DNA of 64,000 nt from Polyangium spumosum (lineage in GTDB: Bacteria > Myxococcota_A > Polyangia > Polyangiales > Polyangiaceae): contig NZ_WJIE01000023.1 in the NCBI RefSeq assembly GCF_009649845.1, positions 41,491 through 105,490 of the forward strand, written 5' to 3'. Numbering within the stretch: position 1 is the stretch's first letter; every line of letters starts with the position of its first letter. A program made the position numbers and the translations under genes. The notes below the pieces were generated by a model, which saw only the letters and a program-made list of their open reading frames with translations, made no database searches and was not told the DNA's origin. Of this stretch, positions 53,655 to 62,325 are shown piece after piece.

Positions 53655-55376
53655 ATGGATTGCGTTAGCTGTATCACGCCGACCCGACAGGACCGGCCGC
53701 ACACGTTTTTTCACCACGAGCGCGCGGCGTGTCCGACGTGCCGCGAGACGCACGAGGGTCGGGTGGTGCTGCGCGGCGACAGCCCCGTACGGCTCCTCCT
53801 TTGCCCGACGTGCGGGCCTTCCGAGGAGATCCTGCCCGGCACGTCGAGCGCGTACGTCGAGCGTTTCCTCGCGCGTGGCGAGGTGCCCGAGGGCTTCGAA
53901 GGAGAAATCGAGTTCAAGGAGACGACCTCCACCTGCCCGGGTTGCCTCACGCTCCTGCCCGCGAAGGTCGTGATCCGCGAGGGCCGCGTGTATTTCAAGA
54001 AAAACTGCGCGGCGTGTGGGCCCTCCGAGGCGCTCGTGTCGGAGGACGCGAAATATTACGTGCGGGCTTATGCGTTCGCGCGCGCCGGCACCGAGCCCTT
54101 GAAGTTCGCCACGAAGGTCGAGCACGGCTGCCCCACGGATTGTGGGACCTGCGAGGATCACGAGCAGCACACCTGCCTGCCGATCATCGAGGTCACAGAC
54201 CACTGCAACCTCGAGTGCCCGATCTGCATCGTCGACAACCAGTACTCGAACCACATCGATCTCGACACGTTCACGCGGATGATCGACACCCTCGTCGCGA
54301 ACGAGGGCCAGTGCGAGTCCGTGGCGCTCTCCGGCGGCGAACCCACGAGCCACCCCCGGATCCTCGACCTCGTGCGTATCGCGAGCCGCCCCGAGATCGG
54401 GCGCGTCGTGGTCATCACGAACGGCATCCGGCTCGGCAAGGACCGGGCGTTTGCCCAGGCCCTCAAGGAGAGCGGCGCCTACGTGGGGCTGCAGCTCGAC
54501 GGCTTCTCCGCCGAGACCCACGAGAAGATCCGCGGCCGTGACCTCGTGAAGGAGAAGGAGGCCGCGCTCGTGATGCTGCGCGAGCTCCAGATCCCCACGC
54601 AGATCATCTTCGTCGCGACGCGCGGGGTGAACGACGATCAGATCGGAAAGGTCGTCGAGCTCTTCCTCTCGGAGGACCATTTCCTCTCGCTGAACTTCCA
54701 GCCCGCGGCGTACACGGGCCACGGCGGCGGCCTGTTCGACCACGATCCGATGGATCGGCTCACCATCCCGGGCGTCGTGCGGCGCGTGGCCGAGCAGACG
54801 GGCGGCAAGCTCGAGGTCGACGATTTTTTCCCGCTGCCCTGCTCGCACCCACAATGCGTGTCGCTCACGTATCTGCTCCGCCTCGAGGACGGCACGTTCC
54901 TGCCGTTCTCGCGGTTCGTCGATTTCACGAAGCACGGCTCGCTCCTCCGCTCGAGCGCGACCTTGCCCGCGACGCCGGAGATGGAGCAGACGCTGCAGGA
55001 CGTGCTTTACGACGTCTACGCGCGGCAGGACGAGATCGAGCGGGGGCCCGAGATCCTCGCGGCGCTCAAGCGCACGCTGAAGGTGATGTTCCCGGACCGG
55101 CCGATGACGCAAAAAGAGAGCCTGCTCGTCGGGGAGCAGCAGGCGAAATCGATCTTCTTGCACCATTACATGGACCGGCACGACTTCGACCTCGAGCGCC
55201 TGCGCAAATGCTGCCACCACTACCCGCAGACGGACGGGCGGATCATGCCGGCGTGTGGGTTCAACATGTTCCACCGCGGCGCGGCGAAGGGCCCCGGCAC
55301 GCAGACGCCGAGCTGGGGCAAGAAGCCCTGGGTCAAGGAAAACGGGACGACGCGCCTCTCGATCGTGAATACATGA
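53655..55376 (+). CDS. Radical SAM enzyme, Tes/MJ0619-like (second copy)
   Basis: A 573-residue protein from ATG 53655 (MDCVSCITPTRQDRPHTFF). Two metal sites in the N-terminal part: CPTC...CPTC and CPGC...CAAC. Then GCPTDCGTCEDHEQHTCLPII, the SAM cluster CNLECPIC, ALSGGEPTSHPRI, LQLDGFSAETHEKIRGRD, FVATRGVNDDQIG, NFQPAAYTGHG, RLTIPGVVRRVAEQTGGKL and DFFPLPCSHPQC. These motifs follow closely those of archaeal Tes/MJ0619, enzymes that join or modify lipid hydrocarbon chains. The C-terminus has RKCCHHYPQTDGRIMPACG. It starts a plus-strand operon with a FabG-like SDR, a membrane protein and possibly a ureohydrolase. Confidence 0.9.
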   Translation: MDCVSCITPTRQDRPHTFFHHERAACPTCRETHEGRVVLRGDSPVRLLLCPTCGPSEEILPGTSSAYVERFLARGEVPEGFEGEIEFKETTSTCPGCLTLLPAKVVIREGRVYFKKNCAACGPSEALVSEDAKYYVRAYAFARAGTEPLKFATKVEHGCPTDCGTCEDHEQHTCLPIIEVTDHCNLECPICIVDNQYSNHIDLDTFTRMIDTLVANEGQCESVALSGGEPTSHPRILDLVRIASRPEIGRVVVITNGIRLGKDRAFAQALKESGAYVGLQLDGFSAETHEKIRGRDLVKEKEAALVMLRELQIPTQIIFVATRGVNDDQIGKVVELFLSEDHFLSLNFQPAAYTGHGGGLFDHDPMDRLTIPGVVRRVAEQTGGKLEVDDFFPLPCSHPQCVSLTYLLRLEDGTFLPFSRFVDFTKHGSLLRSSATLPATPEMEQTLQDVLYDVYARQDEIERGPEILAALKRTLKVMFPDRPMTQKESLLVGEQQAKSIFLHHYMDRHDFDLERLRKCCHHYPQTDGRIMPACGFNMFHRGAAKGPGTQTPSWGKKPWVKENGTTRLSIVNT

Positions 55377-56116
55377 CGAAACTCTGCGAAGGGCACGTCG
55401 CCCTGGTGACGGGCGGATCCAAGGGCCTCGGGCGGGCGATCGCGGTGACGCTCGCCCGGGAGGGGGCGCACGTCGGGTTCAACTGGACGAAATCGGAGGG
55501 CGAGGCGAAGGAGACGCTCGCCGCGATCGAGGCGCACGGGGTGCGAGGGTTTTCCTTCCGGACGAGCGTGCTCGACAAGCAGGGGCTCGCCGCGGCCGTG
55601 AAGGAAATGGAGAATGTGGTGGGGACCGTGGACGTGCTCGTGAACAACGCGGGCGTCTCCGACGTGGTGCCGGTCGCCTTGATGGACGAGGAGGACTGGG
55701 ATCGCGTGATGGATACGAACGTGAAAGGCACGTTCCTCGCCACGCAGGCCGTCCTGCGGGGCATGGTGAAGCTGCGGCGCGGGCGTATCCTCAACATCGG
55801 ATCGCTCGCCGGGGTGAAGATGATGCAGGCGCCGGTGCATTACAGCACGGCGAAGGCGGCCATCAAGGGTTTTACCGAGTCGCTCGCCAAGGAGATCGGG
55901 CGGTACGGGATCACCGTGAACAACCTCGCGCCCGGGGTGCTCGAGGGCGGGGTCAGCGTGAACCTGCCCAAAGGTCGGCTCGACGAGTATCTGCGGCACA
56001 CGGCGCTCGGCAGGCTCGGCACGTTCCAGGAGGTCGCCGAGATGGCGGCGTTCCTCGTGTCGGATCGCGCGTCGTACGTGAATGGGGCGACCATTCTGGT
56101 GGATGGGGCGGTCTGA
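55373..56116 (+). CDS. FabG-like short-chain dehydrogenase/reductase (second copy)
   Basis: A 247-residue SDR of the same length as the one at 37164, with matching landmarks: TGGSKGLGRAIAVTLARE, VLVNNAGVSDVVPVALMDEEDWDRVMDTNVKGTF, NIGSLAG (Ser), HYSTAKAAI (Tyr, Lys), LVDGAV. Its start overlaps the radical SAM stop by four bases. The shared DVVPVALMDEEDWDRVMDTNVKG / QVLPIALLEEAEWDAAMDTNVKG segments show that the two are paralogues. It likely reduces a keto group on the same lipid. Confidence 0.92.
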   Translation: MTKLCEGHVALVTGGSKGLGRAIAVTLAREGAHVGFNWTKSEGEAKETLAAIEAHGVRGFSFRTSVLDKQGLAAAVKEMENVVGTVDVLVNNAGVSDVVPVALMDEEDWDRVMDTNVKGTFLATQAVLRGMVKLRRGRILNIGSLAGVKMMQAPVHYSTAKAAIKGFTESLAKEIGRYGITVNNLAPGVLEGGVSVNLPKGRLDEYLRHTALGRLGTFQEVAEMAAFLVSDRASYVNGATILVDGAV

Positions 56117-56655
56117 TGAAGAAGAAGCGCAAAGAGCCCGAACTCGTCATCCCGCTGCGGAAGCCGTACACGCCGCTCGTCCTCGCCATCCTGTTCTTCG
56201 GCGCGTGCGCCGCGTTCATGTTCCACCGCGCGAGCGTGAACGATCGCGGCCTCGTGCTGAACGGGCTCATTCACTTCGAGCCCGGCGGCGCCGACGTCTT
56301 TTATGCGGTGATGGGCCTGCTCTCCTTCGGTTTTGTCGTCATGGGCGGGCTCGGCATCTACAATTTCTCGCGGATCGAGCCGTTTCAGCTCGTCGTCGGC
56401 GACAGGCGCGTCCTCATGCCTTCGGGCCGCCCGACGGGGATCCGGATGGTCGAGCTGCGGGTCGACGACATCGAGTCGGTCGCGCTTTTCCCGCACGGAG
56501 CCGAGGCGAAGGCGGTCGTCGTCCGCACCTTCGACGGTCGAATGCATTCGATCGCGGCGAGCTGGTTACCCCCTGCGTTCCCGGCGGTCGAGGTATCCAA
56601 AGAGATCGCGGCGCGGCTCCGGGTGCGCCAGGGTGACGCGGTCGAGCTCGACTGA
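56116..56655 (+). CDS. Membrane protein with PH-like C-terminal domain
   Basis: A 179-residue protein with two transmembrane helices (about 20-38 and 62-84) and a basic N-terminus, then a soluble C-terminal domain of about 90 residues (FQLVVGDRRVLMPSGRPTGIRMVELRVDDIESVAL...), like the PH-like domains of small bacterial membrane proteins. It starts at the last base of the SDR stop (TGATG). Probably membrane-anchoring or regulatory. No enzymatic motif. Confidence 0.78.
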   Translation: MKKKRKEPELVIPLRKPYTPLVLAILFFGACAAFMFHRASVNDRGLVLNGLIHFEPGGADVFYAVMGLLSFGFVVMGGLGIYNFSRIEPFQLVVGDRRVLMPSGRPTGIRMVELRVDDIESVALFPHGAEAKAVVVRTFDGRMHSIAASWLPPAFPAVEVSKEIAARLRVRQGDAVELD

Positions 56656-56702
56656 CGAGAGCGACTCCTCGGACGCGCGCGTTCGTGCTAGAGGCTGCCC
56701 TC

Positions 56703-57749
56703 ATGACCGCCTCGTTCGACCCCAACGCGCCCGCGGCTGCGGACTCCGGCATGTATGGCCTGCCCTTCACCGAGGAAGAGGCCGCCGTCGTGCTCGTGCC
56801 CGTCCCCTGGGAAGTGACGACCTCGTACGGCGGTGGTACGTCCGGCGGCCCCGCGGCGATCCTCGAGGCGAGCCGGCAGGTCGACCTCTACGACCTCGAC
56901 GTGGAGAAACCGTACGCGGCCGGCATTTTCATGCAGGACGTGTCCGAAGAGATCGCCCGGTGGAACGAGGAGGGGCGGGCGCTCGCGCAGAAGATCATCG
57001 AGGTGGCCGGCGTCGTCGAGACGGACGAGCTCCGCGCGGCGCTTTCGCGGGTGAACGAGCTCGGCGGTATGCTCAACGCGCGCGTCGAGGCCGAGACGGA
57101 GCGGCTCTCCGCGATGGGGAAGATCGTCGGAATCGTGGGCGGCGACCACGCCGTGCCCCTCGGCGCGATCGAGGCGCTCGCCCGGCGGCGCCCGGGGCTC
57201 GGCGTCCTGCATTTCGACGCGCATTCGGACACGCGCCGCGCCTACGAGGGGTTTACCTTTTCGCACGCATCGATCATGTACAACGTGCTCACGCGCGCGC
57301 CGGGCGTCGGCAAGCTCGTGCAGGTCGGCATCCGCGACGTGTGCGAGGAGGAAATGGAGTACGTGGCGACGCAGGGCGATCGGGCGCGGGTGTTCTTCGA
57401 TCGTGACCTCGCGCGGCGCAAGTTCACGGGCGAGCCCTTTGCCGAGATCACGCGCGGGATCGTGGACGCCTTGCCGCGTGAGGTCTGGGTCTCCTTCGAT
57501 ATCGACGGCCTCGATCCGCGCTTCTGCCCGCACACGGGCACGCCCGTGCCCGGCGGGCTCGATTTTCACGAGGCGGTGTACGTGATCGGGGAGGTCGTGC
57601 GGTCCGGCCGCACGATTGTCGGCTTCGACCTCAACGAGGTCGCGCCGGGGCCGGACGGCGACGAGTGGGACGCGAACGTGGGGGCGCGCCTGCTTTACAA
57701 GCTGATCGGCTTTGCCCTGGCGAGCCAGGGCAAGGCCACGCTTCGCTGA
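56703..57749 (+). CDS. Ureohydrolase (agmatinase/arginase family)
   Basis: A 348-residue enzyme with binuclear Mn-binding motifs GIVGGDHAVPLG, VLHFDAHSDTR and VSFDIDGLDPRFCPHTGTPVPGG. Such enzymes hydrolyse guanidino compounds such as agmatine to give urea and an amine. It contains an extra segment of about 65 residues (about 75-140, EEGRALAQKIIEVAGVVETDE...) before the GGDHAV motif. It starts 47 bases after the membrane protein gene on the same strand, so it may be the last gene of the radical SAM operon or separate. Convergent with the next gene. Confidence 0.88.
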   Translation: MTASFDPNAPAAADSGMYGLPFTEEEAAVVLVPVPWEVTTSYGGGTSGGPAAILEASRQVDLYDLDVEKPYAAGIFMQDVSEEIARWNEEGRALAQKIIEVAGVVETDELRAALSRVNELGGMLNARVEAETERLSAMGKIVGIVGGDHAVPLGAIEALARRRPGLGVLHFDAHSDTRRAYEGFTFSHASIMYNVLTRAPGVGKLVQVGIRDVCEEEMEYVATQGDRARVFFDRDLARRKFTGEPFAEITRGIVDALPREVWVSFDIDGLDPRFCPHTGTPVPGGLDFHEAVYVIGEVVRSGRTIVGFDLNEVAPGPDGDEWDANVGARLLYKLIGFALASQGKATLR

Positions 57750-58499
57750 TCAGGGCAGCTTCGACGGCTTGGGCACGGTCGTGCCGGTGCGGACGGCCTC
57801 GACGACGAGGTCGTTCAGCGCTTTATCGGCCTTCTCGCATTTCGCGGAGACCGCGCCCATCGTCGCGCCCTTGCACTCCTTCTTGCGCTCGATGGCGGTC
57901 GCCGCGAGTTTTTCGTGTTGCTTGAGCGCCTCCTGCGTCGCGTCCTCGAGGATGCGCCACGGGATGATGGCGTGTTTCGGCTTCGGCGGGGCCTGGAAGC
58001 GGACCTCCTCGGTCGACAACGTCGCGCACGTGCCGTCCCAGCGCAGGACGTCGACGCTGCCCGTCGCGCCGCTCACCTGCATGCCGCCCGTATCTGCCTT
58101 CATCTGGCCGAGCACGAGCAGCTCCTCGTCGAACGTGAGCTTCTCCTCGGCGCTCGGGCCGCCGAGCCCGTTGAACGGCGCGATCTCCTTCACGGCGACG
58201 TAGGCGCGGCGCCACGGCGAGCCCTTCTGGAAGAAATAAAGCGCGAGCTCGGGATACACGCCGTTGCAGAGGCGCTTGACGAAGCCCTTCGGCATGACAC
58301 ACGCGGCCGCGTCACCCGCGCAGGCCTCGGGGAGGCCCTTGACGTCCTCCTCGGCCTTGGGCGCCGCCGCGGTCTCGGTCTTGCTCTCGGCGGCGTCGGT
58401 GGACGCCGCGGCCTCGGGCTTCGGCTCCTCGGCTTGGGGGGCGCTCCCGCCGCAACCCACGGCGGCGAGCAGGATCAGGGCAGCCATCGAATGTCGCAT
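57750..58499 (-). CDS. Lipoprotein (249 aa)
   Basis: Signal peptide with lipobox LLAAVGC near residue 16, then an Ala/Glu/Lys/Pro/Thr-rich linker (about 17-50) and a soluble domain with Cys pairs (EACAGDAAACV, KRLCNGVY, GTCATLS, KKECKG, SAKCEK). No known domain; related-looking lipoproteins are common in Polyangiaceae. It lies 33 bases downstream of the Fe-dehydrogenase gene on the same strand. Confidence 0.75.
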   Translation of the reverse strand: MRHSMAALILLAAVGCGGSAPQAEEPKPEAAASTDAAESKTETAAAPKAEEDVKGLPEACAGDAAACVMPKGFVKRLCNGVYPELALYFFQKGSPWRRAYVAVKEIAPFNGLGGPSAEEKLTFDEELLVLGQMKADTGGMQVSGATGSVDVLRWDGTCATLSTEEVRFQAPPKPKHAIIPWRILEDATQEALKQHEKLAATAIERKKECKGATMGAVSAKCEKADKALNDLVVEAVRTGTTVPKPSKLP

Positions 58500-58532
58500 G
58501 GCCGAACCGTACCAAAGAGTGCCGGCCGCCGT

Positions 58533-59708
58533 CTAGCCGTCGAGCGTCCGCCGCAAGATCCCCTCGAGCTCGTCGTCCGTCAATTCGATCGGATTCGAGC
58601 GCATGCTGCCCGCGCGTGAGCCCGCGATGATGGAGGCGAGGTCGGCCTCGCCGACCCCGTAGCCGCGGAGCGGCGGCACGCCGAGTTTGTCCCGTAAAGC
58701 ACGAAACGCGTCGGCCGCGCGCTCGGGGCTGCGATCGGGCGCGTCTCGCGGCAGGAGCAGGTCGGCGACCTCGTGGGCGCGGGCGAGGGCCGGGTGCGCG
58801 GGCGCGCGGGCGCGCAGGGCGGCGACGTTCGTGGCGAAGGTGGCCGGCAAGAGGCAACCACAGCCGGCGCCGTGTGGGACGCCGCAGAAGCCGCCGAGCG
58901 GCGCGACGAGGCCATGCACGGCGCCAAGCCCCGCATTGGCAAGCGCAATGCCGCCCCAGAGCGCCGCGAGCGCCATGGCCTCGTGCGATTCGTCCGTCGC
59001 CCGATCCTCGGCGAGCGCGCCGAGCGCGCGATAAGCGAGCGTGATGCCGGGGACGACGAGCACGTCGGTCATCGGCTGCGCGCCCTTCGAAAGGTACGCC
59101 TCGACGAGGTGCGTGAGCGCGTCGAGTCCGGAGGAGGCGGCGACGCTTCTTGGCGCCGTCGCGATGAGCGCGGGGTCGACGATCGCGACGCGCGGGACCA
59201 TGAGGTCGCTGCGGATGCTGCGCTTGACGCGGAGCTCGGGGACGCGCAATACGCTGTTTTTCGTGACCTCGGAGCCGCTGCCCGCCGTCGTGGGCACGGC
59301 GACGAGCGGCAAGGGCGCTCGCGTGATCGATTTGCCGGCGCCGACGGCCTCGACGTAATCGATCGCCGCTCCCTCGTTCGTGGCGAGCGCGGCCGCCGCC
59401 TTTGCCGCGTCGATCACGCTGCCGCCGCCGATCGCGAGCACGACGTCGCAGCCGCCCTCGCGGGCCACGCGCGCGCCCTCGTCCGCGACCACGAGGTCTG
59501 GCTCGCCATCGACACGATATCGCGAAAGCGCCACGCCCTGCGCCCGGAGCCCGTCCTCGATCTGGGCGAGTTTCCCCGAGCGTTCGAGCGAAAACCTGCC
59601 GGAGACGAGCAAGCAACGCCGCCCGAGCCGCGCCACGGCCGCGGGGGCCTCGGCGAGGCTGCCTGCGCCGAAGTGGATCTCGGGCGTCGTGCGGAACGAA
59701 AACTTCAC
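58533..59708 (-). CDS. Iron-containing alcohol dehydrogenase
   Basis: A 391-residue NAD(P)-dependent dehydrogenase from GTG 59708 (MKFSFRTTPEIHFGAGSL). Family III motifs: GGGSVIDAAKAAAAL (cofactor), PLVAVPTTAGSGSEVT, and the metal ligands in SGLDALTHLVEAYLS (Asp, His), GAVHGLVAPLGGFCGVPHGAG (two His). Substrate alcohol is unknown. It follows the monooxygenase-like gene by 19 bases. Confidence 0.9.
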   Translation of the reverse strand: MKFSFRTTPEIHFGAGSLAEAPAAVARLGRRCLLVSGRFSLERSGKLAQIEDGLRAQGVALSRYRVDGEPDLVVADEGARVAREGGCDVVLAIGGGSVIDAAKAAAALATNEGAAIDYVEAVGAGKSITRAPLPLVAVPTTAGSGSEVTKNSVLRVPELRVKRSIRSDLMVPRVAIVDPALIATAPRSVAASSGLDALTHLVEAYLSKGAQPMTDVLVVPGITLAYRALGALAEDRATDESHEAMALAALWGGIALANAGLGAVHGLVAPLGGFCGVPHGAGCGCLLPATFATNVAALRARAPAHPALARAHEVADLLLPRDAPDRSPERAADAFRALRDKLGVPPLRGYGVGEADLASIIAGSRAGSMRSNPIELTDDELEGILRRTLDG

Positions 59709-59727
59709 GGGAACACGCGGCGGCGCG

Positions 59728-60030
59728 TCAGGCCCAGGGCTCGGGGAACAAGGAGGCGTATTTCTCACCGACACGAGGGACGGCCATCATCGGCGCGACG
59801 CGCTCCTTCCAGCGGAGGTAATGCGGCGTCTGCTGGTGGGCCTTGAAATCGGCCTCGGTGTGGTACACCTCGTACAGGAAAAACCGGGTGAGATCGTCCG
59901 CGGCGCGCAGGACGTCGAAGCGGACGTTGCCCGGTTCGGTACGCGTGCCCCGGGCATTGTCGAGCGTGGCTTCGGCGAAGGCGTCGACCTGATCGGCGAG
60001 CACGGAAACCTTGACGCAAACGACGTACAT
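59728..60030 (-). CDS. Antibiotic-biosynthesis-monooxygenase (ABM)-domain protein, LsrG-like
   Basis: A 100-residue ferredoxin-like fold protein: MYVVCVKVSVLADQVDAFAEATLDNARGTRTEPGN, FDVLRAADDLTRFFLYEVYHTEADFKAHQQTPHYLRW. This is the pattern of small LsrG/YgiN-type proteins. The His/Asn/Glu positions agree with LsrG-like isomerases, but no other lsr genes are present. Encoded between the Fe-dehydrogenase and a hypothetical protein on the same strand. Confidence 0.85.
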   Translation of the reverse strand: MYVVCVKVSVLADQVDAFAEATLDNARGTRTEPGNVRFDVLRAADDLTRFFLYEVYHTEADFKAHQQTPHYLRWKERVAPMMAVPRVGEKYASLFPEPWA

Positions 60031-60042
60031 GACGAGCTCCGT

Positions 60043-60546
60043 TCAAAGCTTCGGGGCGACGAGCAGCGGCATGAGGCCGTCGAGCTCCGCGGGGGAGAGC
60101 AGCGGGCGCAGGGCCTTGATGAGCTTCTCGGCGATGACGGGATCATCCACGCTCGACGAGTCGAAGCTGCGGAGGTTGACGCCCGTCACGAGGATCAAGC
60201 GCGAGATGAAGAACGAGCCGTGTTTCTGGTCGAGCAACCGGACGGCCTGGTAGATGCCGCCCTTCGTGTGCCTGACCCCCGACCGCGGCTGCCCCGACGC
60301 CGGTGTGCTCGAAGGCCCGCTGCTCGGCGCGGGCCCGGACGAAGGCGGCATGCGACTCGAAGGCACGCTCGCCGGCGGGAGCCTCTCGCCCCGCACCGAG
60401 ATGGGCACCGCGTCGAACCCCCGCGCGATCACGCCCGAGAAAGAGGTGGACGTCGGCGGCTGACTCTCAGGCCCGGTGCGCGGATCGTCGACGCCCGGAT
60501 CGCTCCGACGAGGGCCACGATCCGGGGGTCTTTGTGGGTTGCTCAC
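60043..60546 (-). CDS. Hypothetical protein with disordered N-terminal half
   Basis: From GTG 60546 the product has 167 residues. The first 95 are Pro/Ser/Arg-rich and likely disordered; the last 70 (GGIYQAVRLLDQKHGSFFISRLILVTGVNLRSF...) are a helical domain with no recognised family. The upstream frame is longer but out of character. It is divergent from the kinase gene (112 bases) and 12 bases upstream of the ABM gene, so it may share its operon. Confidence 0.6.
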   Translation of the reverse strand: MSNPQRPPDRGPRRSDPGVDDPRTGPESQPPTSTSFSGVIARGFDAVPISVRGERLPPASVPSSRMPPSSGPAPSSGPSSTPASGQPRSGVRHTKGGIYQAVRLLDQKHGSFFISRLILVTGVNLRSFDSSSVDDPVIAEKLIKALRPLLSPAELDGLMPLLVAPKL

Positions 60547-60658
60547 GTGTGCAATTTTCCGACAACCCGGGGCCAATGTCCATGAGGAAGCGCGCGCGGA
60601 GGTGGGGTGAGGGGGGGCACGTCCTTGACTTGCCGCCCGAGTCGGATGAGATGGCGCC

Positions 60659-62029
60659 ATGAGCCACGTGCCGGTGAGGCCAGGCGATGTGCTCGCGCGG
60701 AAGTACCGCGTGGAGCGGGTGCTCGGCGCGGGGGCGATGGGCGTGGTCGTGGCGGCGCGGCACGTGGAGCTCGGGCAGCTCGTCGCGGTGAAGGCGCTGC
60801 TCACGGGCCGCGCGGTGATCCCGGAGCAACACGAGCGGTTCTTGCGCGAGGCGCGCGCGGCGGTGCGGCTCAAGAGCCATCACGTGGCGCGGGTGCTCGA
60901 CGTGGGCGCGGACGAGAAGGACGCGCCGTACATCGTGATGGAGTACCTGGAAGGGCAGGACCTCGCGGCTGTGCTGAAGGCGCGGCGGATCCTGCCGTTC
61001 GAGGAGGCGGTCGCGTACGTGCTGCAGGCGTGCGAGGCCGTGGGCGAGGCGCACGCGGCGGGGATCGTGCACCGGGATCTGAAGCCGGCGAACCTGTTCC
61101 TGACGCACGACGTGAGCGGCGCGCCGTGCGTGAAGGTGCTGGATTTCGGGATCTCGAAGGTCGCGTCGGCGGACGTGGCGCTGACACACGAGTCGCAGAT
61201 GCTCGGCTCGCCGCTCTACATGTCGCCGGAGCAGATGACGGCGCCGAAGAGCGTGGACGCGCGGAGTGATGTCTGGGCGCTGGGGGTGATCCTGTATCAG
61301 CTCGTCGCGGGCAGGACGCCGTTTCACGCGGAGACGGTGCACGCGGTGAGCGCGCTCGTCGTGGCGCGTGAGCCGACGCCGCTCGGGCACCACCGGCCCG
61401 ACGCGCCGCCGGGGTTCGAGGCGGTGATCCGGCGTTGCCTGGTGAAGGATCGCGAGGGGCGGTTTCGTGACGTCGCGGAGCTCGCGGCGGCGCTCGCGCC
61501 GTACGCGCCGGCGGAGGCGCGGCCGTACGTGGAGCGTGTCGCGCGGGTGGTGGGGGCGCGTGGATCGAGGGGGAGCTCATCGGCGGGGATGGTCGCGGCG
61601 GCGGCGACGGCGGCGCCTTCGATGCCGGTCGGGGCGTCTCCGTCGGCGCCGGTGGTGGCGAGCGCGGCGCGCAAGGCGCCGGTGCCTCTGGGCGTGCTCA
61701 TCGCGTCGGGGGTCGCGGCGGCGGTGGTGGCGGGGCTGCTCGTGGTGTTCGTGCTGATGAAGAGGGAGCCGGTCGCGGCATCGGCGGCGGTGGTGGAGAC
61801 GGAGGCGGCGGCGGTCGTGGTCGCGGATGCGGGAGCGGGGGCGGATGCGGGGGCGGATGCGGATGCGGGGGCGGGGGCGGATGTGGGGGCGGCGCTTCCG
61901 GTCGTGCCCACGGTGTCGCCCGTGCCTGAGGTGGCTCCGGCGAAGGTGGTCCCTGTGGTGAAGCCGCCCGCGCCGGGGAAGGCGCCTGCGAAGCCGGCGA
62001 AGCGGACCGAGGATCTCTACGCGCCGTGA
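60659..62029 (+). CDS. Serine/threonine protein kinase with membrane anchor
   Basis: A 456-residue Hanks-type kinase. Glycine loop VLGAGAMGVVV, ATP Lys in VAVKALL, catalytic loop HRDLKPANL, metal DFGIS, activation segment GSPLYMSPEQ. The kinase domain is residues 15-280; a transmembrane helix lies at about 338-360 (VPLGVLIASGVAAAVVAGLLVVFVL), and the C-terminal part is Ala/Asp/Gly-repeat-rich (ADAGAGADAGADADAG) with a Pro/Lys-rich end. Typical of the many STKs in myxobacteria; target not deducible. Confidence 0.92.
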   Translation: MSHVPVRPGDVLARKYRVERVLGAGAMGVVVAARHVELGQLVAVKALLTGRAVIPEQHERFLREARAAVRLKSHHVARVLDVGADEKDAPYIVMEYLEGQDLAAVLKARRILPFEEAVAYVLQACEAVGEAHAAGIVHRDLKPANLFLTHDVSGAPCVKVLDFGISKVASADVALTHESQMLGSPLYMSPEQMTAPKSVDARSDVWALGVILYQLVAGRTPFHAETVHAVSALVVAREPTPLGHHRPDAPPGFEAVIRRCLVKDREGRFRDVAELAAALAPYAPAEARPYVERVARVVGARGSRGSSSAGMVAAAATAAPSMPVGASPSAPVVASAARKAPVPLGVLIASGVAAAVVAGLLVVFVLMKREPVAASAAVVETEAAAVVVADAGAGADAGADADAGAGADVGAALPVVPTVSPVPEVAPAKVVPVVKPPAPGKAPAKPAKRTEDLYAP

Positions 62030-62039
62030 GCGTTTCCAT

Positions 62040-62320
62040 CCCTTGTGGCGTCTCGCGGGATGGCGCGGGAGGCGTCGCAGGCGCCTGCGAGCGACGCCGC
62101 GTTCGCGCGGGAGCGTCGGCGGGCGACGGCGACCTGCGCTGGGCCGTCGCGGCGCGTGTCACAGGCCGCTTGCGTGAGGTGGTGGGATGGCGCGGAGCGT
62201 GTCGCAAGCGGCTGTGACGGCTTCTGCGCCATCACGGCGACGTGTTCTGCCGCTCGTGGACGCCTTCGCGTCATCGCGGCGGTGTCTTCCGACGCTCGCG
62301 GCGTTCTCCGCGCCGCGGGC
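62040..62320. repeat. Degenerate palindromic and direct repeats in the kinase 3' intergenic region
   Basis: A stem of 16 bp with one bulge (arms at 62158-62174 and 62203-62218, GTCACAGGCCGCTTGCG and its complement) flanks a 28-nt loop. A 34-bp unit at 62057-62090 (GGGATGGCGCGGGAGGCGTC and on) recurs in degenerate form at 62184-62217. Further degenerate copies lie near 62230-62300. These look like REP-type intergenic repeats or remnants; the hairpin may also terminate the kinase transcript. No gene is seen in this nearly 300-base stretch. Confidence 0.55.
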
Positions 62321-62325
62321 GGGCT

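Noticed and set aside
51911..53704. A 597-residue ketosynthase with an N-terminal extension
   Set aside because: The extension lies over fabZ in a different frame and has shadow composition; TTG 53113 with a good ribosome-binding site and an overlap with the fabZ stop is the better start.
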